42,082 nucleotides of DNA from WRKB01 sp031551145 (lineage in GTDB: Bacteria > Desulfobacterota > Desulfovibrionia > Desulfovibrionales > Desulfovibrionaceae). The stretch's first letter is position 1. Each line of letters begins with the position of its first letter. Of the stretch, positions 30,263 to 38,387 are shown in pieces. A model generated the notes under the pieces. That model did not search any database, was not told where the DNA came from, and saw nothing but the letters and a program-made list of their open reading frames with translations. The DNA lies in contig JAVBNZ010000027.1 of assembly GCA_031551145.1 (NCBI GenBank), positions 1-42,082 of the forward strand, read 5' to 3'. Position numbers and translations under genes: made by a program.

Positions 30263-31345
30263 GTGCCCCCGCGCCTGCAGGATATCGCCCCGCCCGACGC
30301 CGCGCTCTGCCTGCGCGCGGCCCGCTTCGTCCGCGAGGAACTCGGCGTCGATCTCCACGGCCGGCGTCTTCTGGCGGCGGTTTCCGGCGGGGCGGACTCC
30401 ACGGCCCTGCTCCTCATTCTCCATCTGCTGCGGCCCAAACTGGCTCTTGATCTCCACGCCCTGACCCTGGATCACGGCCTGCGGCCGGGCAGCGCGGACG
30501 AGGCCCGCGCCGTGCGGAAACTGTGCGGCGGTCTGGATATTCCCTGCGCCGCGCGCTCCATTCCGGCGGCGTCCCGCGCCGGAGAACGGGGCGAAGGCCT
30601 GGAGGAAGCCGGCCGCGCCCTGCGCTATGCCGCGCTGGAAGAGGAACGCCGCCGCCTGGACGCGGACTGGGTTGTCACCGGCCACCAGCTTGACGACTTG
30701 CGGGAAGACGTGTTCATGCGCCTGCTGCGCGGCACGGGCTGGCCCGCCCTGGGCGGCATGCGCGGCGTGGACGCCGAACGGCGCGTGCTGCGGCCGCTGC
30801 TGCTCACCCCGGCGCGCGAACTCAAGGATTTTTTAACGCGTTGCAACATCGCCTGGAGCGAGGACGAGAGCAACAGCGATCCCCGCTTTCTGCGCAACAG
30901 GCTGCGGGGGACGATTCTGCCCCTGCTGGAGGCGGAAAGCCCGCGCCTGAGCGGGCATATCGCGCAGCTCTGGCGCATGGCCCGCGCGGATGAGGAGCAT
31001 TGGAACGCTCTGCTGCCCCGGCCCGCCCCGGACGGTGCGGGTGACGCGAGCGGCGTGGACGATGCGGGCGGGACAAACGCCGAGCCTTTCATCACCCTGG
31101 CGCGCGATACGCTGCGCGGCCTGGATCGGGCCGGGAGACTGCGCCTCTTTCTCAAGGCCGTGGAATGCCTGGCCCGGACGCCGGAACCCGGCGCGGACAC
31201 GCCCGCGGGCGGTCAGGCGCGCGCGGCCACGCTTTTTGCCCTGGACGCGGCCCGGCAGGCCGGGCGCGGCGGCACGGTTTTTCAGTTCCCCGGCGGCGTG
31301 CGGGCGGAACTGCGCGGCGGGTCGGTGCGATTTTTCAGAGAGTAG
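30263..31345 (+). CDS. tilS: tRNA(Ile)-lysidine synthase
   Basis: 360 residues. The N-terminal PP-loop is LLAAVSGGADSTALLLIL; then come DHGLRPGSADEARAV, EEAGRALRYAALEEER, TGHQLDDLREDVFMRLLRGTG and LRPLLLTPARELKDFL. The family adds lysine to C34 of tRNA-Ile(CAU), changing decoding from AUG to AUA. The C-terminal domain is shorter than in E. coli. The start is GTG at 30263, 3 nt after the previous stop, with no ribosome site, so coupling is likely. Confidence 0.94.
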   Translation: MPPRLQDIAPPDAALCLRAARFVREELGVDLHGRRLLAAVSGGADSTALLLILHLLRPKLALDLHALTLDHGLRPGSADEARAVRKLCGGLDIPCAARSIPAASRAGERGEGLEEAGRALRYAALEEERRRLDADWVVTGHQLDDLREDVFMRLLRGTGWPALGGMRGVDAERRVLRPLLLTPARELKDFLTRCNIAWSEDESNSDPRFLRNRLRGTILPLLEAESPRLSGHIAQLWRMARADEEHWNALLPRPAPDGAGDASGVDDAGGTNAEPFITLARDTLRGLDRAGRLRLFLKAVECLARTPEPGADTPAGGQARAATLFALDAARQAGRGGTVFQFPGGVRAELRGGSVRFFRE

Positions 31346-31401
31346 AGATGTTTGGTTCCCCATTGAAAATGAAATGAATGAGTCTCGAGTCCGGTCGCCC
31401 T

Positions 31402-32454
31402 TCACGCGGGAGCGCGGGAAAACGTTCGTGATTCTCCCTGTTCGTAACAGGCGAGCACGCATTCTTCGGCAAAGGCGGGATCATATGATCCGGCGTACGG
31501 CGATTGTTCCCGCAGGGCGTCCACCGCGGCGATGCGCTCCAGAATGCGCGGCTCCAGCTCATTCCAGGAATATGCGCCCCGCTTGACGGCGACAAGCTCC
31601 GCCCGCGTTTTGAGGGGGAAGGTGATCGTGCCCGCCAGCAGCAGTTCCTCCATCTGATCCAGGGCGCGCAGGGCGTGGGACAGGGCCTTGAAATCCACGC
31701 CCTCGCCGCGTTCGGCCGCTTCGGCCCGCGCGCCCGTGGCGCGCAGTTCCTCTTCCAGCCTATGCTGAAACTCGCCCATGCGGATCGAGGCCGTGTGGAG
31801 CCTGCCGCAAAGCCGCAGGGCCCGCTTGTCCCGCGTCTGTTCCACGGCGCAGAAACGGCCGTCCGCGCACTGTTCGGCCAGGCGGTCGAGGTAGATTTCC
31901 AGGCGTTCCCGCGGTTCGGGCCGGAGCTCTTCCAGGCGCGCGCGCACGGCTTTGAGTGCGCCCACACGGGAGCCCCGGATACCGTATTTTTTGGCCTGCC
32001 GGAGGCTGTATTCCGCATACGATCGGCCTGACGCGATATCAAGCAGCTTGAGCGGCCGCGCGAAAACCGCATCCAGGGCCGGATGCCGGCAGAGCGTGCA
32101 GGCCGCGTGCGAAGGCGCGAAAAGCAGATCGAGCGCGCCCGTGTCCCCGGCGGGCAGCAGCGTGAGCAGCCAGTGCTGTATGCTCCAGAGGTCGATGTCC
32201 AGATCGCCGGCCGTGTTGCGTCGCAGCGCGTCGCCGCTCGAAGCGTGCAGACTTTTCGGGGCCTTGTTCAGAATCAGAGATGCCGAGGACGGAAGAAACA
32301 CGCCCCGCAGATCGAGGTCGGACGTGCCGGGCGACTCCGTGCCGTAGAGCGTGGAGCCGAAAAGGGTCAGAAAGAGCAGGGACGCGCCGCGCGCGCGGCA
32401 CAGTTCCCGCGCCTGTTCGACCAGCAGGGGACGATCAATCTGCGTTGCGGGCAT
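31402..32454 (-). CDS. Nucleotidyltransferase of the COG3541/RlaP type
   Basis: 350 residues. The polymerase-beta-type signature FGSTLYGTESPGTSDLDLRGVF (GS...DxD) is clear, with a further acidic residue in AGDLDIDLWSIQHWL. The C-terminal half is helical. Relatives (RlaP) occur next to RNA ligases, where they may act as partners, but no ligase is seen in this window, so the gene is orphan here. The ATG at 32454 lacks a good ribosome site. It is convergent with tilS and 180 nt from the divergent GH43-like gene. Confidence 0.8.
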   Translation of the reverse strand: MPATQIDRPLLVEQARELCRARGASLLFLTLFGSTLYGTESPGTSDLDLRGVFLPSSASLILNKAPKSLHASSGDALRRNTAGDLDIDLWSIQHWLLTLLPAGDTGALDLLFAPSHAACTLCRHPALDAVFARPLKLLDIASGRSYAEYSLRQAKKYGIRGSRVGALKAVRARLEELRPEPRERLEIYLDRLAEQCADGRFCAVEQTRDKRALRLCGRLHTASIRMGEFQHRLEEELRATGARAEAAERGEGVDFKALSHALRALDQMEELLLAGTITFPLKTRAELVAVKRGAYSWNELEPRILERIAAVDALREQSPYAGSYDPAFAEECVLACYEQGESRTFSRAPA

Positions 32455-32634
32455 GTTTCAGCAATAGGGCAAGAGCGGCGCGCCGGCAAGGCGCACAGAG
32501 GCTGTTGGTGAAATCCGAAGACGGGAATGCGGAATCTTTTTGCCGCAACGCGGTTTGCCTGCAATCCGTCGTTGACAGGGCATAAAGTGTTTCATACTCC
32601 GAGGAAGGCAGTCCACAAACCCCAAGGAGCCGCC

Positions 32635-33591
32635 ATGCGCCCGGACGCGAGCCCGCTGTTTTCCGGCTACAGGCCGGAGCGTTTTTTCGAAAACCCGCTG
32701 ATCACACCGGCCATGCTCGGCAATGCGGATGAAAACATCAACGGCCCTTCCCTGATCCGCAATCCGGCCCGGAGCGGCAACGGGTTGGGGGCCTATCTGC
32801 TCTATTTCGCGCACCACGAGGGCCGGAACATCCGTTTGGCGCACGCGGACGATCTGCGCGGCCCCTGGCGCATTCACGAGCCCGGCGTGCTGCCCTGCGC
32901 GGAACTGCCCTGGAGGCCGGATCACGTGGCCTCGCCCGATATGCATGTGGACGGGCGCAACAAACGCATCCTCATGTATTTCCACAGCCCGGTGGAGCCG
33001 ATGATCCCTTCTTCCGATCCGGACTATCTGGAGAAAGCGGCGCGCATCCCGCAAAAAAGCTTTGTCGCTGTTTCCGAAGACGGGCTGCGTTTTACCGTCC
33101 GGGAACGTGTTCTGGGAGACAGCTATTTCCGGGCCTGGCAGTGGAAAAATCATTGGTACGCGCTGCCGCGTCTGGCCAAACCGCTGCTGCGCGCGTCCGA
33201 TCCCTTCGGGCCTTTTGAAGAGTTTTCAAGCCCGTTCTCCGGCCGGAAATTCGGCGAAATACGCCATACGGCGGTTATGGCGGAAGGCGATGAGCTGACG
33301 CTGTTCTTTACGCGCATCGGTGACGCGCCGGAGCACATTCTTTTCACCCGCGTCCGTATGCGCGACGACCCGACGCTCTGGACGGCCGCGCCCCCCGTCT
33401 CCCTGCTGCTGCCGGAAACCGGCTACGAGGGCCGGGGCGTGCCCGTGCGGCCTTCCCGCTTCGGCGCGATCCTGGGCATGGAATGCGCCCTGCGCGACCC
33501 CTGCGTGTTCCGCGAAAACGGCAGGATCTATCTGCTCTACTGCGTAATGGCCGAACGCGGCATAGCGGCCTGCGAGCTGGTGCCGGTGTAA
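32635..33591 (+). CDS. GH43-like five-bladed beta-propeller protein
   Basis: 318 residues. The layout resembles the GH43/GH32 propeller: NINGPSLIRNP at blade 1, LLYFAHHEGRNIRLA, DDLRGPWRI, SPDMHVDG, and CALRDPCVFRENGRIYLLYCVMAERGIA near the C-terminus, with RDPCVF typical of the fifth blade. No signal peptide, so it is cytosolic. The catalytic acids are not assigned with confidence; it may be a lectin-like or inactive propeller. Start set at the ATG with AAGGAG; the longer frame upstream looks non-coding. Confidence 0.72.
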   Translation: MRPDASPLFSGYRPERFFENPLITPAMLGNADENINGPSLIRNPARSGNGLGAYLLYFAHHEGRNIRLAHADDLRGPWRIHEPGVLPCAELPWRPDHVASPDMHVDGRNKRILMYFHSPVEPMIPSSDPDYLEKAARIPQKSFVAVSEDGLRFTVRERVLGDSYFRAWQWKNHWYALPRLAKPLLRASDPFGPFEEFSSPFSGRKFGEIRHTAVMAEGDELTLFFTRIGDAPEHILFTRVRMRDDPTLWTAAPPVSLLLPETGYEGRGVPVRPSRFGAILGMECALRDPCVFRENGRIYLLYCVMAERGIAACELVPV

Positions 33592-33614
33592 AACGTGTCG
33601 ATAAATAGGGGAAA

Positions 33615-33655
33615 ATTCCTCTTTCTTCAGGGGAATGTATACGCTTTTTTATTTT
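33615..33655 (+). terminator. Terminator candidate after the GH43-like gene
   Basis: ATTCCTCT (33615-33622) pairs with AGGGGAAT (33629-33636), with one G-T pair and a 6-nt loop. A T-rich run follows at about 33645. It lies 24 nt after the stop. Confidence 0.5.
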
Positions 33656-33723
33656 TGCAAACCACTTGACAACAATATGCGAAAGAGGAAGATACGCGCA
33701 AGTACAACTTTAAAATAAAAAAA

Positions 33724-33743
33724 TCCCTTTTTACGAAAAGGGA
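33724..33743 (-). terminator. Minus-strand terminator-like hairpin with no obvious gene
   Basis: TCCCTTTT (33724-33731) pairs perfectly with AAAAGGGA (33736-33743) around TACG. On the minus strand it is followed by TTTTTTTATTTT. It has the form of an intrinsic terminator but no gene reads into it, so it may end a short RNA from about 33750-33940. Confidence 0.5.
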
Positions 33744-33853
33744 AAATACGCGCGCAACAGAAAGATTTTACCGTTGTGCCGCAAATATATCTGCACAGGA
33801 GACACGAAAAGACATGTAATACACAGTAACTGAATGCAACAACGAAGGAGTTG

Positions 33854-33934
33854 ATGCGGCAGGATTGTTTTTTACTGGAATGTTCACCACAGCGATCTGC
33901 GACAGATCGCTCCGCGCCGAAAGACGCAAAGTGA
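33854..33934 (+). CDS. Candidate 26-codon leader ORF
   Basis: ATG at 33854 follows AAGGAG with a short 3-nt gap, and the frame ends at TGA 33932-33934, 7 nt before the lipoprotein ATG. It contains a perfect 9-bp inverted repeat (AGCGATCTG-CGA-CAGATCGCT, 33891-33911). It could be a translated leader, but the ribosome-site spacing is poor. Confidence 0.25.
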   Translation: MRQDCFLLECSPQRSATDRSAPKDAK

Positions 33935-33941
33935 GTCCGCC

Positions 33942-34250
33942 ATGTCAATATGCTCAGGTATATTGCGCATTGGTCTTGTTCTGCTTCTTTCCCTTTCCCT
34001 CACCGCCTGCTTCGGAGGGCCTGGCTCTTACGGAGGTTCATTCGGCTCCCACAGGTTACATCGCTCTCACGATTCCTACCGGCACCGACACGGATCATAC
34101 GATCACAGGCCGCATTTCGGCGGCCCGCAAGCGCATATCTTCGCGCCCGCGCAGCCGGGCCGCCCCAACTATGAGCACAGGCGCCATGAACGCCGTGATC
34201 ACGGCGGCGGGAACTCCGGCGGCGGCCGGCACGGCGGGCACCGCCGCTGA
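33942..34250 (+). CDS. His-rich small lipoprotein
   Basis: 102 residues. The signal peptide LVLLLSLSLTAC ends with a lipobox LTAC, so the mature protein should be lipid-anchored at Cys23. The mature part is rich in His, Gly, Arg and Tyr, with HRLHRSHDSYRHRHGSYDHR and a GGGNSGGGRHGGHRR end, suggesting metal binding. No domain is recognised. A GC-rich hairpin (34266-34298) follows the stop. The ribosome site is weak. Confidence 0.62.
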   Translation: MSICSGILRIGLVLLLSLSLTACFGGPGSYGGSFGSHRLHRSHDSYRHRHGSYDHRPHFGGPQAHIFAPAQPGRPNYEHRRHERRDHGGGNSGGGRHGGHRR

Positions 34251-34265
34251 GGGGACGGAGAAACG

Positions 34266-34298
34266 GAGGGGGCGTGCCGCCGGGCGCGCCCCTCTTTC
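34266..34298 (+). terminator. GC-rich terminator-like hairpin after the lipoprotein
   Basis: GAGGGGGCG pairs with CGCGCCCCTC around a GC-rich loop, followed by TTTCG. It lies 16 nt after the stop. The U-tract is short. Confidence 0.45.
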
Positions 34299-34346
34299 GC
34301 CGCGCCGCCCCGATGAACCGGGCGCGGTTGTTGCCCGTGCCGCGCC

Positions 34347-34721
34347 TCAATTCATGGGCGTCGGCCCTCTGTTGTCGAATTCCCGGCAAAACTTGTAGTC
34401 GCGGGTGTTGCGGTTGCGGCATAGCCGGTCATAGTCCTTGAAGCGGCTTCTGTCGCCCTGCGGTTCGTAATCCTTCTCCGTATAGGGGGGCGTGTCGTAG
34501 CCGCCCTCTATGAATCCCTCGCCGTCGCGCGTCCCGCCGCCTTCATATCCGCCCCCGCCTTGAGGAACGTCGTCGTAGCCGGGATTGTCATAGCCGCCGG
34601 GCCGATATCCCCGGTCGGCGTAGTAACCGGAATCGGCGGCCGCGAGGCTGCTTTGCGGAAGCAGGGCGAACGAGAACAGAACGAACAACAAGGTGAGAAA
34701 AAGAGATGATGGGGTTTTCAT
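34347..34721 (-). CDS. Small secreted protein, Gly/Tyr/Asp-rich
   Basis: 124 residues. A signal peptide (SLFLTLLFVLFSFALLPQSSLAA) precedes a mature part rich in Gly, Tyr, Asp and Pro with GYYADRGYRPGGYDNPGYD and RDGEGFIEGGYD. The latter unit is related to the repeats of the protein at 23352. The C-terminus has two cysteines (RLCRNRN and KFCREFD), possibly a disulfide. The ATG has AAGGAG upstream. Function unknown; envelope location inferred. Confidence 0.7.
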   Translation of the reverse strand: MKTPSSLFLTLLFVLFSFALLPQSSLAAADSGYYADRGYRPGGYDNPGYDDVPQGGGGYEGGGTRDGEGFIEGGYDTPPYTEKDYEPQGDRSRFKDYDRLCRNRNTRDYKFCREFDNRGPTPMN

Positions 34722-34914
34722 GGCGGGCTCCTTGGCGTCCTCCGGCGCCGTTTTCGGACGGCGGCAGAGAACATGGTTTGCATTCGCGTCGTATGGCGCG
34801 CTTCACAGAGCGGGCCATGTCCATTAAATAATGCAAAAACCGGCGAAGCGAAAGAGAAAAAGATACAAACTGAGAGCCCGGTCGCCGGAGCAAAGCGGAA
34901 AAACGCGTCAGCCC

Positions 34915-37077
34915 TCAGTTTGATGATGACGGCTGCTGTTCCTCGCGCGTCAGATAGTCCGCGAGTATGGTCTTGAGCCCGAAGCCGGCGAAATTGACCT
35001 GGTATTTGTCGGGCGGGATGAAGCGCACCATTTTGCCCCGGCCGAAAATTTTGTGCGTGCAGAAGCCCAGGCGCGGCTCCGCGGACGTTGAGCTGGCCGG
35101 GGCCGCGCCGCTTTTTTCCGTCTGCCCGGGCGGCAGCAGGCGTTCGGGCCGGGCGGCGGGAGTTTCCGCGCCGCAGCGCGCGCAGTGGCCTTCATACAGT
35201 TCCCGCCATTCTTCATACAGTTCCGGGGGCAGTTCGCGCACAAAGGGGCTGCGCACCGTGGGCGTGCCGCTGTATTCGCCCCGGCTGTAGACCGAGGCCG
35301 GCGCGTAGAGATCGAGCACCCGGCGCGCCCGCGTGCAGGCCACATACATAAGTCTGCGCTCTTCCTCAAAGTCTTCGGGTTGCGCCTGGGCGTGGCGCGA
35401 GGGAAAACGATCCTCCACCAGATCGATGATCAGCACCGCATCCCACTCCAGGCCCTTGGCCGAATGCACGGTGGACAGCGTAACGCGGTCCTCCGCTTCT
35501 TCGTCCTCCTCGGGCGATTCCAGGGCCAGATCCGCGATAAAGAGCGCCACGTCCGTATATTCCGCGGCCATGCGCAAAATTTCCTCCAGGCCCTGGCGGC
35601 GGCGGGGCCAGTCTTCGGGATAGGCGGCCTCCAGGCGCGGCTGGTACTGTTCGATGATGGCGCGCAGCAGGGCCGATGGTTCCGGCCCCCGCTCCCGCAG
35701 GTCGTCAAGCAGGCGCATGTCTTCCAGAAATTTCGGATGTTTGGCGAATGCCTTGAGCGTGGCCTGGGCGTTCCCGGCCGCTGCCGCGGTATAGAGCTTT
35801 TGCGCGCTCTTCGGGCCCACGCCTTCGTGCAGGGCCGCCACGCGCTGGAAGGCCGGCAGATCGAGCGGGTTGACGACCAGGCGGGCGTAGGAAAGCACGT
35901 CCTTGACGTGCGCGGCCTCCACATAGCGCAGGCCGCCGTATTTGCGGAAGGCTACGCCGGCCCGGCTTAACGCGGCCTCCAGCGGGTAGGAATGAAAACC
36001 CGCCCGGAACAGCACCGCGATTTCATGCGGCAGATGATCCTTCAGCAGTTCCTTGATGCGCCGCGTCACCAGTTCCGCCTGGCTGCGGTCGGAACGGGGA
36101 ATGACCAGGCGCACGGCCGTACCGCCTTCACGCCGGGTGAACAGATGCTTGCGAAAGGCTTCGGGCGCGCGCTCCAGCAGGGCGTTGGCCACGTCGAGCA
36201 CGGGACGGGTGGAGCGGTAATTTTCCTCCAGCGCGATCACGCGGGCCTTTGGAAAAATTTGCTGAAAATCCAGCATGTTGCGAACATTCGCCCCGCGAAA
36301 GGCGTAAATGGACTGCGCGTCGTCCCCCACGGCGAACACGTTGCCGTCTTCGCCCGCCAGCAGACGCACCAGCCGGGCCTGCACCAGATTCGTATCCTGG
36401 TATTCGTCCACCAGCAGATGCTCGTAGCGCCGCCGCAGCAGGGTCGCCGCGCCTTCCTCCTCCCGCAGCAGGGCTTCCAGTTCAAAGAGCAGATCGTCGT
36501 AATCCAGCAGGCCGTGTTCCAGACGATAGGCGGCATAGGCCGTGCCGAGCGCCTCCAGAGCCTCGGCGTGGGGCAGCAGGTGATAGGCTTCGCGCCGCAG
36601 CACCTCGGCCACGGAAAGCTCCTTGTTCCTGGCCTTGCTCAGCATGCCGACGATGCTCTGGCTGCGCGGAAAGCTGCGATCCCCCCGGCCGAGCTTGAGT
36701 TCTTCCTTGCAGTGCTTGATAGCGGTCGCCATGTCCGCCGCGTCCATCACCGTGAAGGGCCTGTCCTTCAGGCGCAGGGGCCTGAAACGCCGCAGCGCGC
36801 CGTAGGCAAAGGCGTGGAAGGTGCCGCCCTGCACGCCGCTCAGGCCCTGGCCCAGAAGCTGCGAGGCCCGGCGCAGCATTTCCGCCGCCGCCTTGCGCGT
36901 GAAGGTCAGCAGCAGCATGGATTCCGGCGCCACGCCCTGCTCCGCCAGCCGGGCCAGACGGTAAACAATGGTGCGCGTCTTCCCGCTGCCCGCTCCGGCC
37001 ACCACCAGCAGCGGCCCGTCCGGCGCGGTGGCCGCCGCGTACTGGGCCTCGTTCAGCGCGCTTTTATAGTCAATCAT
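34915..37077 (-). CDS. UvrD/Rep/PcrA-type ATP-dependent DNA helicase
   Basis: 720 residues, superfamily 1A. The Q-motif LNEAQYAAATAPDGPLLVVAGAGSGKT includes Walker A (27-34). Then LLTFTRKAAAEM, DDLLFELEALL, the DEYQDTN of motif II, GDDAQSIYAFRGA, ALEENYRSTRPVLD, STVHSAKGLEWDAV and RRLMYVACTRARRVLDL. The C-terminus holds a CARCG patch and a Tudor-like end (GRGKMVRFIPPDKYQVNF), as in PcrA/UvrD. It probably unwinds 3'-tailed DNA in repair. The PDE gene upstream overlaps its start by 8 nt. Confidence 0.93.
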   Translation of the reverse strand: MIDYKSALNEAQYAAATAPDGPLLVVAGAGSGKTRTIVYRLARLAEQGVAPESMLLLTFTRKAAAEMLRRASQLLGQGLSGVQGGTFHAFAYGALRRFRPLRLKDRPFTVMDAADMATAIKHCKEELKLGRGDRSFPRSQSIVGMLSKARNKELSVAEVLRREAYHLLPHAEALEALGTAYAAYRLEHGLLDYDDLLFELEALLREEEGAATLLRRRYEHLLVDEYQDTNLVQARLVRLLAGEDGNVFAVGDDAQSIYAFRGANVRNMLDFQQIFPKARVIALEENYRSTRPVLDVANALLERAPEAFRKHLFTRREGGTAVRLVIPRSDRSQAELVTRRIKELLKDHLPHEIAVLFRAGFHSYPLEAALSRAGVAFRKYGGLRYVEAAHVKDVLSYARLVVNPLDLPAFQRVAALHEGVGPKSAQKLYTAAAAGNAQATLKAFAKHPKFLEDMRLLDDLRERGPEPSALLRAIIEQYQPRLEAAYPEDWPRRRQGLEEILRMAAEYTDVALFIADLALESPEEDEEAEDRVTLSTVHSAKGLEWDAVLIIDLVEDRFPSRHAQAQPEDFEEERRLMYVACTRARRVLDLYAPASVYSRGEYSGTPTVRSPFVRELPPELYEEWRELYEGHCARCGAETPAARPERLLPPGQTEKSGAAPASSTSAEPRLGFCTHKIFGRGKMVRFIPPDKYQVNFAGFGLKTILADYLTREEQQPSSSN

Positions 37078-38383
37078 GGGAGTCCAAATGAAAATGTTCC
37101 AGTATCAATTTGCCGGCGTCGCGGGGGCGATCCGCGCGCGCGCCTTCGGAGTCGTAGAACAGGGCGTCGTCTTCGCTGTGCGTGCCGGTGCGTCCGAAGT
37201 GCCCGAAAATGTCCGGCCGGTTGAACTTGGCCTTGAGGTCGATGCCGGGCGCGGGCACGCAGAGTAGGTCGGGAGCATAGGGGAGCATGGGGCCTTTGTA
37301 CAGGTCTTCGGCCGGCAGGACGGCGGCGAACACGGGCGCGTCGAAGCGGCGCAGGGCGAGCAGCTCTTCGCGCAGGCGGGGCAGGAGGCGCGCGGCCTCT
37401 TCATCCGACAGGGAACCCTTGGCGAAGCGGCGGCGGGTGTGGAGATAGATGCGGCCGGGATCGAGCGCGAAGGCGGCACTGCGCGGGTCTATGCACGCGC
37501 CGTCCACTTCCGGGCACTGTTCGGGCGGTGCGGTCTGGACGAGCAGCCCCAGAGAGCGCAGCAGGCTGTTGCAGTCGCATTCCGCGACAAGTTCCGTAAA
37601 GCCGTGGTCGGCAAGCAGGATGAGGCGCGCGCCCAGGCTCTTTGCCGCGTCCGCGACCGTGCCGATGCAGGCGTCCCATTCCCGGAAAAATTCGGCGCAG
37701 GCCGGGTGCAGGGGATGGGCCGGGTTAACGACGGCATCCCACAAAAAATGGAAGAGGCGGTCGGTTTCCGTAAGCACGAGGATGAAAAGGCTCCAGTTCT
37801 GATCCGGCCACAGCAGCTCGAAGGCTTTGCGGCGTGAAGCCAGACTCGCCCGCAGCCCGGCGAGGAGTTGACGAGGATCCCGCGCGGCGCGCGTGGTGTC
37901 GGCTTCAAGGATATAGTCGCTCAAGGGGCCCGCGAGAAAGGGCGGGTGAAAGGCGCGGGCGCGATCCTGGGCCACGAAGCCGGAAATCAGCATGCCGTCC
38001 GCGTTCTTTCCGCCGCGCGCGGCCCGTGGGGCTCTGGCGGGCCAGGTGTTCGGCAGGTTGACGACGCGGGAGCGCAGCCCGGCGGCGGACAGGCGATCCT
38101 GAAGCGTGGGCGGGGCGACTTGGGTGAAGTCCGCAAGGGAAATTTCATAACTCGCCGCGTGGATGCGGGTGAAGCCGAACACGCCGTGTTCCTCCGGCCC
38201 GGCGGCGGTGAAGAAGGATGTCCAGTTGACGGGCGAAAGCGCGGGCAGTTCGGCGCGCAGGGTGGAGGCGCGGGGAAGCAGTTCCGCCAGCCGGGGGCAG
38301 AGCCCGGCCTGGGCCGACCGGCGGGCGAGACCGAGGGGCAGGCCGTCCAGGCCGAGCGCGATGAGCGGGGGCGGCGCGGGCAT
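37070..38383 (-). CDS. Type I phosphodiesterase / nucleotide pyrophosphatase family protein
   Basis: 437 residues, alkaline phosphatase superfamily. LIALGLDGLPLGLARRS carries the first metal Asp. LSPVNWTSFFTAAGPEEHGVFGF holds the nucleophile region (Thr/Ser) and the metal-side HG. Later come ETDRLFHFLWD, LILLADHGF and TGTHSEDDALFY, completing the metal sites. No signal peptide, so it is cytosolic; the substrate is unknown. The ATG at 38383 is 5 nt after the kinase stop, and its end overlaps the helicase start by 8 nt. Confidence 0.85.
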   Translation of the reverse strand: MPAPPPLIALGLDGLPLGLARRSAQAGLCPRLAELLPRASTLRAELPALSPVNWTSFFTAAGPEEHGVFGFTRIHAASYEISLADFTQVAPPTLQDRLSAAGLRSRVVNLPNTWPARAPRAARGGKNADGMLISGFVAQDRARAFHPPFLAGPLSDYILEADTTRAARDPRQLLAGLRASLASRRKAFELLWPDQNWSLFILVLTETDRLFHFLWDAVVNPAHPLHPACAEFFREWDACIGTVADAAKSLGARLILLADHGFTELVAECDCNSLLRSLGLLVQTAPPEQCPEVDGACIDPRSAAFALDPGRIYLHTRRRFAKGSLSDEEAARLLPRLREELLALRRFDAPVFAAVLPAEDLYKGPMLPYAPDLLCVPAPGIDLKAKFNRPDIFGHFGRTGTHSEDDALFYDSEGARADRPRDAGKLILEHFHLDSHD

Positions 38384-38387
38384 GGGC

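Larger units (their letters stand above)
33592..33941. other. AT-rich intergenic region with hairpins and a 54-nt repeat
   Basis: 350 nt. Beyond the terminator it contains two imperfect copies of GGAARATACGCGC (33687 and 33741, 54 nt apart), a minus-facing hairpin with T-run (33724-33743), a perfect 9-bp inverted repeat (33891-33911) and a short frame (33854-33934). A 99-codon minus frame spans it but shows no ribosome site and looks non-coding. Confidence 0.5.

Noticed and set aside
33649..33948. 99-codon minus-strand frame
   Set aside because: Spans hairpins and an AT-rich spacer, has no ribosome site, and its aromatic/Cys-rich translation reflects the base composition.
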